Assembly (NCBI GenBank): GCA_034687125.1
Contig: JAQGBZ010000432.1
Coordinates: forward strand, 1 to 48,826
Length of the DNA: 48,826 nt
Reading direction: 5' to 3'
Source: Neelides folsomi
Taxonomy: Eukaryota; Arthropoda; Collembola; Neelipleona; Neelidae
The notes under the pieces are model-generated. The model worked only from the letters and a program-made list of their open reading frames with translations. It did no database searches and was not told the origin of the DNA. This document shows, in pieces, positions 33,300-44,899 of the stretch (position 1 is the first letter of the stretch; the number at the start of each line of letters is the position of its first letter). Made by a program: the position numbers and the translations under genes.

Positions 33300-33765
33300 T
33301 CGAACACTTTGCCTTAATTATAATAATGTTTAAACCTTAATTATAATGTTTAAGCATTTAAACTGTTTAATAATGAACTTAAAGACCTTTAAGCCTTTAA
33401 TGAACTTTACACAAAAATCCAAAGATTTTTTTTCCTTTTCCTTTCTGAATTTCTGAATTTCTAATATCTAAAATCTTTTATCGCTAGGTTTAGCTTTTCT
33501 TTGTGAAAATCTTCATTATTTGGTTTATTATTTTAGTTGTAAATTGTGGATTTATTTAATCATGTACGATACGTTTAGTTTTGGAAGAAATTGAGGCTAT
33601 TAGAATTTAGATATATTTATGCAAAAATGCATTTAAAATATGAATTTCAGTTTTTAGGAAAAAGCAATAATGTTGATGTTTAACCAAATCGGTTAATGAT
33701 ATTAAAAGTTAATTGAATCTTAAATCATGAATTTATTAAACTATTATCTCTACTATCTATTATTT
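33300..33765. other. 3' flank of zinc-finger gene
   Basis: AT-rich probable 3'UTR and intergenic DNA; no ORF. Confidence 0.4.
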
Positions 33766-33768
33766 ACT

Positions 33769-34172
33769 ACCTAACCATATAAAAGAAGGCGCGCTCCCTT
33801 GTATGACACTTTTATCTTTCCTTATTATATGTCTTCATTTTATTTCTCACCAATGTTTAAATTTTCATTATGATAAATAGGAAAAGTAAAAGTAATGAAA
33901 CAAGGTTTAATTAATTAATAAGAATTAAGTCTTTAGAAAATAAAGTGTCTTCGATGGATAAAATGGTTAGGGAGTACATTAAGGCTAAAGGAGATAACAC
34001 TAAATATTAGCATTTTTATAATATTTAAATATTTACATACTTAATATAATTTCAACTTATATTATCTTTTATTATATTATCTAAAACGCAAAATACATTT
34101 CTACCTAACTATAAGAAATAAAAGTGCAATTAAACTTTTATTGGAACGCGCCTTCTTTTATATGGTTGGGTG
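33769..34172. mobile_element. MITE with ~30-bp terminal inverted repeats
   Basis: The left end (cctaaccatataaaagaagg, then cgcgctcc) and the reversed right end (cccaaccatataaaagaagg, then cgcgttcc) match almost base for base over about 29 bp. Weaker inverted similarity continues inward (cacttttatctttcc / cacttttatttctta). The 400-bp interior has no coding sequence. The size and structure are those of a nonautonomous DNA transposon; the target-site duplication is not clear. Confidence 0.75.
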
Positions 34173-34174
34173 TT

Positions 34175-35290
34175 ATATTAAAAATTATTTATTTGGCCTC
34201 ACAATGTGAATTTGACCATTCTGTGTTTAAAAGATATGAACTTTAATTAATTTTAAACAAAGAGATTTTATCTCAATCTTCAGAGTATTATTTCATTTTG
34301 ACTTAATATTAAAGGAATATATCCTTTTAAATCAATAATAACTCGTAGGTTAAGGAAATGTAATTCATAAATGTAAATTTTAAAATGTAAAGTAAAAAGA
34401 AATAATGATAAAAATTAAAAATAATGTTGACATTTTATTGACTAATTAATAATTAATTACGTTTTTAGATGTTAAATAGAAGGTCTCATCTTCTCTAAAA
34501 AGTTAATGTTAAATAATTAATGAATAATTTTATCATCACGTGACACATCTTTGCACAAATCTCTCATTGTTGGATGAAATTGTTATTTTGACCAAAGTTC
34601 CTTTGAATCGTATGCTGTTAATGTTAACATTTTTTCGAATCTGCAGATGTAAACAGTTAATTTTGCAAGTATGAATTGTAAAATCAAAAAACTGATATTT
34701 TAAACGAGACTAAATAATGTGAAGAAAAAAAAGTTGAGATGATTTGAATGGAAGGAATTCGAAAGACTTATTAATCAGTTTTAAAGCTGTAATCATGTTT
34801 TGATCATGTCTTAATTATTTTAATTTTAAAGCTAATTATGTATCTGTATAATGTATAACGTATGTTAATTATAGTTTATCCAGCTAATTGTTAAACTTCT
34901 GTTTATAGTTGTATTAATCATGTTTAAACCTATAAGTAATAAGCTGCGGTGAATAAATCTTAATGAACGAACGATAATTTAAAGTATTTAGAACATTCGA
35001 AAGCGGCAATTATGAATTGAACATCTGAATTAATTTGTATATTAATGAATAAATTAATTAATATTAGCTATATGAAATATTACACTCGTTGAAAGAAACA
35101 TACAGCTACCACAAACCACGACATTTCGGAAAATGTTACAATAAAAAGAACAATGATTCAAAACTGTTTATTTATTATTTCAATAGAGTTAATTCATTTC
35201 ACTTATTTTTTCTCATATTCTTTCTTATTTGCTCTTTGACCTCTTTGGCTCATTGGGAGCCTTCACGTTCATAAGCTTCATTTGGCATTT
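34175..35290. other. Intergenic, no gene seen
   Basis: Very AT-rich; no ORF with protein character. Confidence 0.4.
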
Positions 35291-35294
35291 GAAC

Positions 35295-35870
35295 CTAACA
35301 ATTAAAATCTTCCCCGTCTTTGAAGACACAAAGTAAGAGGATGGCAAATACGATGACGGCAATTGTGTCTAAAAAGAGGAATTTATGGGCTGCCCAGCCG
35401 GCTGTTTCATATCCATAGTTAATATAACCGTATCTGTAATACCAATCACGATGATTATAATTATGATTGTATAGGTCCGAATCGAAGCTAGAAAATCGAA
35501 TGGTCCACATGATGGCGATGATAATGAAGAGGATCCACATGACGATAATGCAGACGATGTTCACAATGCACCAAAGATCCCTTTTTAAATTAAAAAATTA
35601 ACATTCATTTATTAATCTAATGCTAATACTTAATGTAAGATTAAGTGTATTAAGTAATACTTAATGTAATTATTAACAAGTGTTATATCAATGATTTATA
35701 ACTTTAAAATCTAATGTGATAATAAAACCTAATGAAATAAGGTTAAAAACGGCTTGTCCTTTGGTAAGTATGATCCATATCCAAGTTCTTTTGCTCTTCT
35801 TCTCGCCAATTCTTTTGAAACCAGAAATCCCATTTTCTCGCTCCACAATATGGCCAATTCTTCAAATGCA
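35295..35870 (-). CDS. Two-TM membrane protein, last two exons
   Basis: The terminal exon 35580-35295 encodes DLWCIVNIVCIIVMWILF and IIIAIMWTI (first membrane region), a Tyr/Asn-rich loop (YNHNYNHRDWYYRYGYINYG), then a second TM (FLDTIAVIVFAILLLCVF) and a short tail FKDGEDFNC. The preceding exon 35870-35751 (AFEELAILWSEKMGFLVSKE to GSYLPKDKP) joins in phase 2 through an AAGCC|GTTTTT donor, giving KDKPDLWC. That donor is GT but weak. The 5' part is not found: the entry acceptor (GATTCAG) needs an upstream exon ending in phase 2. The family is not recognised. Confidence 0.6.
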
Positions 35871-35959
35871 CTGAATCAATTTTTCTTAATTATCTGCTCA
35901 ATGCATCTTTAATCTCAAAGATGGAATTAAGAAACATTTCCGATCGATTAAACAAGGAC

Positions 35960-36312
35960 AATATTTTAATGAGTGCTTAATATGATTAACCAGTGCTTAA
36001 TTAGTGTTTAATCAGTGCTTATTATGATTAACTAGTGCTTATATAGTGTTTAATTAGTAATTATAATGATTAACCAATGCTTAATTAGTGTTTAATCAGT
36101 GCTTAATATGATTAACTAGCGCTTATATAGTGCTTAATCAGTGCTTAAATAGTGTTTAATCAGTGCCTAATATGATTAATCAGTGCTTAATAAGATTAAT
36201 CATTGCTTAATTAGTGTTTAATCAGTGATTAATAAGTTTAACCAGTGGTTATATAGTGTTTAATCAGTACTTAATATAATTAACCAGTGTTTAAATAGGG
36301 TTTAATCATTGC
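35960..36312. repeat. Minisatellite of CAGTGCTTAATNNGATTAAC-type units
   Basis: About 20 imperfect copies of a 15-17-bp motif alternating between 'cagtgcttaatatgattaac' and 'cagtgcttaattagtgtttaat' forms, about 350 bp in all. It lies just upstream (minus sense) of the 35.87-kb exon, so it may be inside an intron. Confidence 0.8.
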
Positions 36313-36429
36313 TATTTTTATTTTAACGGCCATTATTTAATGTTTAAAGTGCTAAGTAAACATATTTAACCAAATGATGACAACAAAAATTAGCATAAAA
36401 AATTAGCATAAAGATAATTTCTCATTAAT

Positions 36430-36618
36430 TCATTGTTGACGCAATTCGTCATTCGCATCTTGTTGTGTCTCTTCTTCAATTTGTTGGTAATGCTCCACTT
36501 CGTCACAATTGAGGTTTTTGAGTCTCTTGATTCGACTTGAGGAGGATATTCGACGAAGACAAAGAGAACATTCCAGATGAACAATTTTTGTTGGAAAAGT
36601 AAAGATTGTGAATTTCAT
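36430..36618 (-). CDS. Hypothetical 62-residue ORF or exon
   Basis: The ORF from ATG 36618 reads MKFTIFTFPTKIVHLECSLC, then RRISSSSRIKRLKNLNCDE, ending in an acidic/Gln-rich tail. Composition looks coding. It could be an upstream exon of the membrane-protein gene to its left, but the only GT near its end gives phase 1, which does not match the known acceptor. It may be a separate small gene. Confidence 0.3.
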   Translation of the reverse strand: MKFTIFTFPTKIVHLECSLCLRRISSSSRIKRLKNLNCDEVEHYQQIEEETQQDANDELRQQ

Positions 36619-36639
36619 TTATATCAAGTTGATATTTAT

Positions 36640-37490
36640 TTATTGTTCCCATGTTAATATTTTAATATTCATTCAAAATTGTGTTTTATTTATTTTATTC
36701 ACGATTAATGTTTTAAAATGTTCATTATTTAATTAACCATTAATTTTCGCAACTTGGTTTTAAGTCTAATTGAAAGTGAATTAAATTCTCCACGTATTAC
36801 ATTAATAAACAGAATAACCTTAAAGTTGGCTAGGCATTTTGAACCTTTTTCTCGAATTCTGGAATACTAACAATATACCAACATTATGGAAAACCATTAT
36901 GTGTTAAAAATATCATTTTATTTAAAAAGGGGTTAAAGTGCCCTTTATTGTCATACAATTCCTTCACCCTACCTGATGCCTGAATACCTTCTTTAATAAA
37001 TTATTTACATGTTAGTTATTACTATATATTTCAAGATCAATTATTTAAATGACATTCACAACTGACAATGAGCATTTAACCGTTAAAATGGAATTGTTCA
37101 CTAGATGAATATATTTGTAGCTTTGAGCCTCTTCAATCAAATTAATTCAAATTAAATATACTTTTTGGCATGTTTTGTATTAATTAAGGATTATCCTATA
37201 GTTATTAAGAACATTCGGAAAGGTTATCATTACAAATAACTTCATCAATATTTTAAGAGTATATAGATAGTTGCAAACAATCATAATTTCATATTTGAAA
37301 AACATCCAACAATTTATATTAATATAATACTATGTATACTGCATATATGATATGTTACCTATTTAATGTTTATGTATATTTGTTAATTAACATTATTAAT
37401 TATTAATATCGGATTTTTTCTAAAATATCTAACTAAATATTTTTGTACACTTTTATCATTGAAAGGATTGAAAGATTAATAGGATTGAGT
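36640..37490. other. Intergenic, no gene seen
   Basis: AT-rich, no supported ORF. Confidence 0.4.
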
Positions 37491-37496
37491 GATCAG

Positions 37497-40041
37497 CTAT
37501 TTATTTGGTTTGCTTTTCTTAATTATGAATACTTTTCCGTTCCTATTGGAATTCATTTTCTCTGGAATAAATCTATTGAGAGTTTCCTCTGATTTTACAA
37601 GATTTATGCTTGGTTGAATTTCTGACTTCGCCCAATTCTTTTCCCATGAAATATAAGCCTCCATCTTCGGCCCGTTTTCTTCATTTCCAAAATTCTCATT
37701 TCCAAATTTCATAGGAACGCATTTGGGGAAAATGGAGTCGGCAGTGAATCCAATTTTATAATTTGATTTCGGTTCAGGGCAGAAAGCCGTGGGTTGATTT
37801 AGCTTGGCACAATTGAACGACTCCGTCCCATTGGCGTCTGTCACAGGAATTGGCACCATTTCTGAATTTTCACTCTCTTCTTCCGTTGAATCCTTTGAGC
37901 ATGAAGATTTTTCACAAATGGCAATTGGGTCTGAATTTTCCATTTTGTTTTTGTATTTGATCGTGATCCATTCGCCGGGCTCGCAAGAACCCTAAAGAAA
38001 TAAATTTAAAAATCAAAAATAAATTAAATCAAAATCAAAATTAATATATTTGTAATATTTGTACACTTTACGAGTAGTATTAATAAAATGCAAGGTAAAT
38101 TAGGTAATTAAACAGGTATCTAAAATTGATTGAATGTGAGTCTGAGTGCTACTTTGAGATTAATAGTTAAGAACAAGTTGTTTTTTAATTAAGTGCGGCG
38201 AGGGTGATTGATTATCAACCAATTGATTGAAAAGTACCTCAATCTGGAAAGGAATGTCATTCATTCTTAATTTTAAAGAGGGACAATAAGAAACAAAGAA
38301 ACATTTAATTAAATAATGGATGAAATCATCGTTATTTATAGAAATAGAATTAAACTTTGATGATAAGAGGACACAAAATGTTATATTTATAATACTTGCA
38401 ATTACAACATTTGTGACAATGAATTGAATGAATCGCAAGTGTAAGAGATTGTATGAGGATTTCCAGTGGGGAAACAGAAACTAGAAAGTAAAAAAAAAAC
38501 AATTTGCAACGCACAAGCCATCAAGCCGCACAACTGTACAGTATGTATGTATATATATTTATATGTACTTTTACATTTGTCTTTTAGATACAGATCCTGC
38601 TACTCAACAAGTCTTATAAATAACTGCACATGCATAAATATATGTAAATATAGCCTATTGTTAATCTTGAATTTCTTAGAACTGTAAAGCAAACATATAT
38701 AAATTCAATTTTCATCTTAACTTCTTAACTGTGCTTATGAAACTAATAAAAGCTACCTTAAATGGATACACCTTGAATATAATGATTAAATGATAGAATC
38801 GCAAGTATTTATCTTATATACTTACCAGCAATCGGCCAGTCTCCCGACTGGTTTGTAACTTCTATCCATTAAAAACTATTAAAGGGTACAAAATAGTACA
38901 AACCGTGGGTTCGATAACTTACCCTCTGACACATTTTAAAATCATACTATGACCCTCAGACACATTTCGGGCCAACGGATTGTTACGAACTCGTAGGGAA
39001 ACGGGCCCATTGCTGGTCTTTAAATTCGTTCCTATTGATACGTTTGTCTCAAACTCAAACTCGCCAAATTTTACAAAATATTTCTATATCCCCTCTATTG
39101 GCGACTGGATTAATAGTAAACAAACTCGAATGTTTCTTAAATATAATTCCAAAATATTTGGTAAAGTTTTGAATTTCTTAGCGGGAAAGTTGGTAAAATT
39201 TGTGGTTATTCGTGCTTAATTAATTAACGAAACAACATTTTCAAAATCGTGGAATGCTATTTTTTCCCTGGGCCCGTCCGGACATTTAGGTAATGATTAG
39301 AAACCCCCGAATAGCGTATTGAGATAGGAGTTTCGGGGCGTCACCGACAGAGTCTAATATTTTATTAAGGTAGATTTTTTTAAATTATACTTTATTAGTA
39401 CCTGTTCAAAAATGAAGAAACATTTTTCGACTTCCGGATCATATATGAGAGATCGATTGGTGTTTTGATATTCACAGAAGCATTGCCCAAAGGCCGAGTG
39501 ATGAGTTTGAGAATCAAAGATCATTTTCCTACTGCACGGCCCGCGATTGCCAATTTTATAACATTTGCCTGTAAAACGATCAATCCTGAATTGACATTTG
39601 TCGTCGTCAAGGTTTGGGCAGCAGATTCTTTAAAATTAAAATAAAGTACTGAAGTGAATTATTTGACTAAATTCTGTATTAATAATAATAAAATTATTAT
39701 TAAATACATAATTATTATATTATAGAATAATGAATTTATTGGTAATAAATATATTTTATTAAATAAATAAAAATTATAAAAAATGTCCAAAATAAACACC
39801 TGAGCATTTCATTTGATTGTCCAGTGCAGGGCTTTCCTTTTATTAAAATGTTCCAAACGAGAAACAGGATTGACGCAAGGAGACAAAGAATGACAACCCA
39901 CGACATTGCAATGCAACATTGAGCACAGAGCTTTTTGGCCTTCCACTTCACCACCCGTTCATTAACGTAATAAGAAATTTGGGCGTTCGGCTTCTCGATT
40001 CCAATCATCTCCACATTTAAAGGGACACTTTCAGCCCTCAT
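37497..40041 (-). CDS. Single-TM protein with DUF4789-like ectodomain, three exons
   Basis: Exons 40041-39800, 39627-39402 and 37991-37497 join in phases 2 and 0 to give 320 residues. The N-terminal 40 residues are cytoplasmic, and one TM spans about residues 42-66 (CIAMSWVVILCLLASILFLV), with no signal peptide, so it is a type II protein. The extracellular part has two repeats of the DUF4789 pattern, GKCYKIGNRGPC...CFCEY and EKCFFIFEQGSCEPGEWITI, the Cys-rich layout of secreted insect DUF4789 proteins. A long C-terminal region with CAKLNQPTAFCPEP and N-x-T sites follows. The function of the domain is unknown. Intron 2 is 1.4 kb and holds a small ORF on the same strand (38438-38160). The family assignment is from remembered motif layout. 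Confidence 0.65.
38160..38438 (-). CDS. Small ORF nested in intron 2 of the DUF4789 gene
   Basis: A 92-residue intact ORF from ATG 38438 with a hydrophobic N-terminus (FIVTNVVIASIINITFCVLL) that could be a signal peptide or TM. It continues DDFIHYLIKCFFVSYC, then PSLKLRMNDIPFQIEVLFNQ. It has splice sites neither into nor out of the host gene that I can match. It could be a real nested gene or chance AT-rich coding. Confidence 0.25.
   Translation of the reverse strand: MRFIQFIVTNVVIASIINITFCVLLSSKFNSISINNDDFIHYLIKCFFVSYCPSLKLRMNDIPFQIEVLFNQLVDNQSPSPHLIKKQLVLNY
38820..39370. other. Intron sequence of GC-richer origin
   Basis: This part of the 1.4-kb intron contains two near-direct copies of 'accctctgacacattt' / 'accctcagacacattt' (about 38922 and 38950) and GC-rich motifs (ggcccgtccggac at about 39272). 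It looks inserted, but no element type is identifiable. Confidence 0.3.
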
Positions 40042-40325
40042 CCTTATTTTTTTAAAATCTAAAAATCTCCAATTCCCCAAATTTCAAAAATTATTAAATT
40101 TACAAAATCACAGAATTGCAATAAATAAATTCAAAAAAAAAATTTTAAAAACTTCAAATGTCCTCAAATTCTTTAATTCAAAAATAATCCATAAAATTAA
40201 ACAAGTTAAATAAAAATCCGAAAATGTTCAATGAGAAAACAAGAATACAACACAAAGACAACTAACTTGAGTCATCCACCGGAGACAAAAATCCAACGTC
40301 GGCTCACTTGAGAAGTTAATTTGGA

Positions 40326-40709
40326 ATGAATCTCGAAACCACGTTTTTATTATTGTTATACCTTCTCAGCCCTTCTCTGCTTCCAAGTGAATCCCCAATA
40401 AATAAAAGAATGAATCCAATGAAACATGTATTTGGATATGTGCAGGATGTGAAGGTGCAGATGAGGACTTTGTGCGAATCAAGTCTAAATGGAAATAATG
40501 TGCAAGAAACCTCGAAAAGTACCTTTAAACCTCAGTGGCATTTTCAGTCTTTCAGTTCTTTCATTTTGATCACAATGGGAGAAATGTTTTTCTTAGAAAA
40601 GCCAAATAGTCAGGGCCTGAGTGATTCAGAGGGCTCAATTTTTATAATACCTAAATTCAAACTTGTTCTTGTTTACGTCCCACATCTGATATTTATGCAA
40701 AACTGGTAA
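40326..40709 (+). CDS. Hypothetical secreted protein (start exon)
   Basis: The ORF from ATG 40326 opens with a good signal peptide (MNLETTFLLLLYLLSPSLLP), then SESPINKRMNPMKHVFGYV and MRTLCESSLNGNNVQ. The rest of the 127-codon frame loses protein character, so the true coding part may stop at a splice donor I cannot fix. It is divergent from the DUF4789 gene, whose ATG lies 285 bases away, so the two could share a promoter region. Confidence 0.35.
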   Translation: MNLETTFLLLLYLLSPSLLPSESPINKRMNPMKHVFGYVQDVKVQMRTLCESSLNGNNVQETSKSTFKPQWHFQSFSSFILITMGEMFFLEKPNSQGLSDSEGSIFIIPKFKLVLVYVPHLIFMQNW

Positions 40710-40719
40710 AAGATAAGAA

Positions 40720-42060
40720 AATGTGTAAGTCAATACAATAAGCCTAATTGGAACATTTCCTCATTTGGCATATATCTTTAAATACTGATGATCTGTATAC
40801 AGATACAACATATATGTTGGATTGTTGTATGTATAAGTGAAGTAAGTGAACATTTTCCATTAATTCGTAATTGATGGATTGAAGATATAAAGAGGGAAAC
40901 GATCATTTTTATCGTCCTACCAGACTTTGCGGCTCCACAGATATAAATGTATATTTGATGGAAATTGTTACATGCCATATATGCGTAGCATTACATTATG
41001 AAGTTCATAACGACAAGATACCTAAAGCTTAAGGTGCGGATAAGTTACATTGCATTCTTTAAGTTTTTCTACGATAGACGAGACGAGATGAGCAAAACTA
41101 GCGAGATGAGTCAGATCGTCCTTTGTACATTTCCACCTTAGGAGTCTTTAGAGAGAGAGAGATGTTTGGAATGTTTATGCATGGCATGATTCATTGACCA
41201 GTTGATCAATTTCACTTCCCTCAATCAGATACACATTCCGATTATTCCCATAATTAAAATCCAAATGAATGAATGAAGGAAGGAAAGAATAGGTCTTGAT
41301 TATTTCGATTCGCATTTATTCCTGGAAAAAAGGTTTTTATTTCATTTGGAAATGAAATTAATTTATATGGCATTTCTCCTTCTTTCCATTATTTTCACTT
41401 CATATTTGGCATTTGTCTTAAATAGACTTTAATAGCACAAAGAAAATCTTTAAATCTTTATATACATAAAATAGGTCTAACGTTAACTATGGGTAAGCAT
41501 ATGTAGTATGTATAATGTAGGTACAATATTACAATTCGTGTCAAAGTATTACATTTTAATGATTTTATAACAATAATCCATTTCGATTTTATTGACAATA
41601 TTTGATAGTTTTAAGGTTTTAACTTATAAATACCAATAAAGTAACTTTTCTTTATATTCATGCACTTGAATAATTTAATAAATGAATTTAATTTAAACAA
41701 TGAATAACTTATATTGAATATTTCAATAATTCATTTGTATTTTATATCTAAGAAAAGTATAAGAATGTAATAAGTTTAATATATAAGAAGTAAGATCAGG
41801 GCTGTGATTTTTTCCCTTTTTGACCACAAGGGATTCTATTTTTCGGGAAAAAGAAAGAAATGAATAACGACACTTATGATATAAGGTTTAGACATGAATT
41901 ATACTTAAAGTACTTTTTCGTATGCATTTAAGTTAAATATCTAATTTAATGTACAATAACAATAACAATACTGATCGTAATAAGTTAATAAGTGCCATAG
42001 GCATAGACATATATGCTAGATATAATACATATAAATTATAAAGTAACTACTGAAATGAAA
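40720..42060. other. Intergenic, no gene seen
   Basis: AT-rich with TA-rich stretches; no supported ORF. Confidence 0.4.
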
Positions 42061-42070
42061 ATGAAATGTC

Positions 42071-44865
42071 TCAATTGTATATATTATTGCTACTTTTAGA
42101 TTTCACAGATTTGGAATCCACGCTTGAAGATTTTCCAGTTTGATTCCTGGAGTTGGATGCAAAACATAAAAACAAGGCAATGGACTAAACCGTGAAAATA
42201 AAATTTTGTGAAGTGCTGATCCGAAAATTTTTCACTACGAAATTTTCCACCAAGAAAAGAATATATTCAATTACATATGAACCGCCAAAAACAATGAACA
42301 GTTTCAAGAATAAATTAATTCTAAAAAATAAATTACAAAATTATTTAAAAACGATCCAAAAATTAAATTAGAATTATTTCATATTATATTAAGAATGTGT
42401 AAGTGGATTTTGAGATTTTAAGTATTTATAAGTATTACCTTGATTTAATATTAGTTTTGACATAAACATTTTTCTTTTCAATCAAATATATTTTTCTCCA
42501 AAGAACTACAAAGGAGATTAAATTGAAAACAAGAAAAAATAACGTAGGGGTTGTTTCATAGACAAATTTCCGTTTTTTATCAACGAAGCAAAAATGTGAA
42601 TATTGTGGACCAAAAAAGGTTTCATTATTTTCATCATTTTTCAATTCATCGACAGAATCCCAAATCTCATACCAACATTCTTGTCTTAAAATGAAAACAC
42701 AATATAAATGAAATTTTTATTAAATTAAATGAATTTTTATTTGATTTTTTCTATAAGCTCTATGAAAGGAGATTTAAGATTTTAATTAATATTTTTAATA
42801 CCTTGTATTAAAATGTATACCAACTGATATGCCAACAATGACAATAGGAATTGAAAAAGCAAAAAAAGAATATTTAATAAACAATACGATTTCATCTTTT
42901 TTCATCATTTTGACTTTTAAAAAACTGTAAAATAGAGTCAAAATTATTAAATACCATGATAATTAAAAAAAAGTATAATCATATAAAATATTACCTACGT
43001 CATTGCCTTTATGAAATTCTAAAATTAAACATATTGAATGATATAAATATTTTACGTAAAGGTTCTCCATAAATCGAAATTGATAATAGAAAGCCACGAA
43101 AACGATAATATAAAGAAAAAGTGAGCGAAAATTCCTGAAATAAAATTTGATATTAAAAATGTTATAACTTTATAACAAATAATTTTAACATGTTATAAAG
43201 TTATAATAATATGTTCACAATATAAAAATTAATAACCATTTAATAAACAAAATATGTTTTCCTCTCCGTTTTGGTTGTTTAACGACATTCCAATTATATG
43301 AAAAATTGTGGTCAAGATAATTGAAATTATGTGGGCCATTAAAGACCACTTGTGAATATTTCCTTCGTTCATAGCAAGAAAAATTATGGTCAATAAATAA
43401 AAAACGTGAGAAATTCCGCATGAGATTAAAGCCAAAATTATAAGTTGCTGATTTAAAAAAATTGATTAAATTTAATTCAAGAAAATCATTTCACATTATT
43501 TTATATATTTTAGTACAGAAAATTTTTAGTACAGAATTTTCTTCTCTTTTTATGTCAATTTCAGATTTAATTTTCAAATAATTATCCTTGCAAAAAATTA
43601 AAACGACATCTTGATTTGATTTGCTACATTTTAAATTTTTTAAATCATCAGTAACTTCTGTATCAATATATATTTGATCAAAACAATACGATTCAGTATC
43701 GTTGATAATTTTGTACTCTTTTACTCCAACATGGGAAAGATACAATGATCCGTTTTGAAGAATGACAAAATCAATTCTAATAAAATAAATAAATTTAACC
43801 AAATTAAGCATTTTTTAAATGTCTCCAAGGAACCTATAATTTTTTGTATAAACAATTTTAAATTATTGATCTTCATTAGGTAATAATATTAAAATGATAG
43901 ATATTTCAATATTTCATTGAAATCTTACTCTGAATTTGATTTATTTATTGCTTTTATTGGACAGTTAAGGTGGTTGTATGAATAATAGATTAAATCCGAA
44001 TTAAATAAGTTTTCCCTTGAATTTTTATTAAGTTGGGGAGCAAAGGATTTCAAATTTGAACTATATGTAGAACCATCCCCACTTGAATTAAACAATTGAA
44101 GCAACGGGCTGCATTTTGGGATGGAAATCGTATGATCATCTTTTAAACTTAAAATGAAAATATTATTCCAATCAACTCTAAATATTAAAAAAATATAGAT
44201 TTTAATTCTGCACAATTGTATATAATGGATATACATATAAGTGATATTAAAAAAGTTAATATTTTTAAAAAAATTATCGATATTTTAAAATTAGCGAGTA
44301 GTATTTATTAATAAATTGAATTATCATATATTTATATTGTAAGTTTACATGAAATCAAAACAATAAGAATATTTTGGATATATTGTTTTATCATTGTCCA
44401 TTTGCAAATAAGCGTTCAAATCCAATTGAAAATTGTAAACCCGTTTATCATTTTCAAGTTTCACTGAAATTTGAAAGACTTTCAACTCAATCTCCGTGAA
44501 ATTAAATACGTTTTTCTCATTTTTTCTGAAATTTAAAAATTAGTAATTTGAGTGTAATTTTAATTTTCTATTAATGTTGGGAAGACAAATGATAATTATT
44601 TTTGAAACAATTTTATCTTAGCAGTTCTGAATTACATTAAGGTAAAATCAAAAGAGCTTAAATAAAAGTCAAATAAAACAATTGTGATTGATTCATTTTC
44701 ATTTGAACAATTTTCTTCAAAATTAATGCATCTATCGCTACAAAGCACTTGATTAATTTCGCAACATTTCTGCACCTCGACATTGTATTTACTAATAAAA
44801 ATACTATCACTAAAAACTAGGTATATAATTTGTAAAAAAATAAGTAGTATTTCGTAAGAAATCAT
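42071..44865 (-). pseudogene. Methuselah-like GPCR, nine exons, single in-frame TAG in TM7
   Basis: Exons: 44865-44636, 44525-44349, 44177-43929, 43776-43533, 43447-43237, 43134-43056, 42924-42802, 42684-42439, 42320-42071; every junction agrees in phase. The signal peptide (ILLIFLQIIYLVFS) and ectodomain show methuselah marks: VQKCCEINQVLCSDRC, and LQNGSLYLSH followed by ESYCFDQ. TM1-TM2 include GNIHKWSLMAHIISIIL (family: NLHGKSLMxH), TM3 FFFILSFSWLSIINFDLW (family: FFWLNVMxFD), TM4 KYSFFAFSIPIVIVG, then ECWYE, TM5 TPTLFFLVFNLISF and TM6 LFLKLFIVFGGSYVIEY. Codon 565 in TM7 is TAG (42187-42185), after which the frame stays open for 37 codons (SIALFLCFASNSRNQTGKSS) to TGA. The product would be a class B secretin-related receptor of unknown ligand. 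The stop removes half of TM7 and the tail unless it is read through, edited or an assembly error. Confidence 0.8.
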
Positions 44866-44899
44866 TTTAATTGTAAATGTTATTAAAATTAATAATTGA

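Noticed and set aside
43010..43140. Alternative frame YIIVFVAFYYQFRFMENLY for GPCR exon 6
   Set aside because: The frame in phase with exons 5 and 7 instead gives the methuselah TM3 motif (SWLSIINFDLW).
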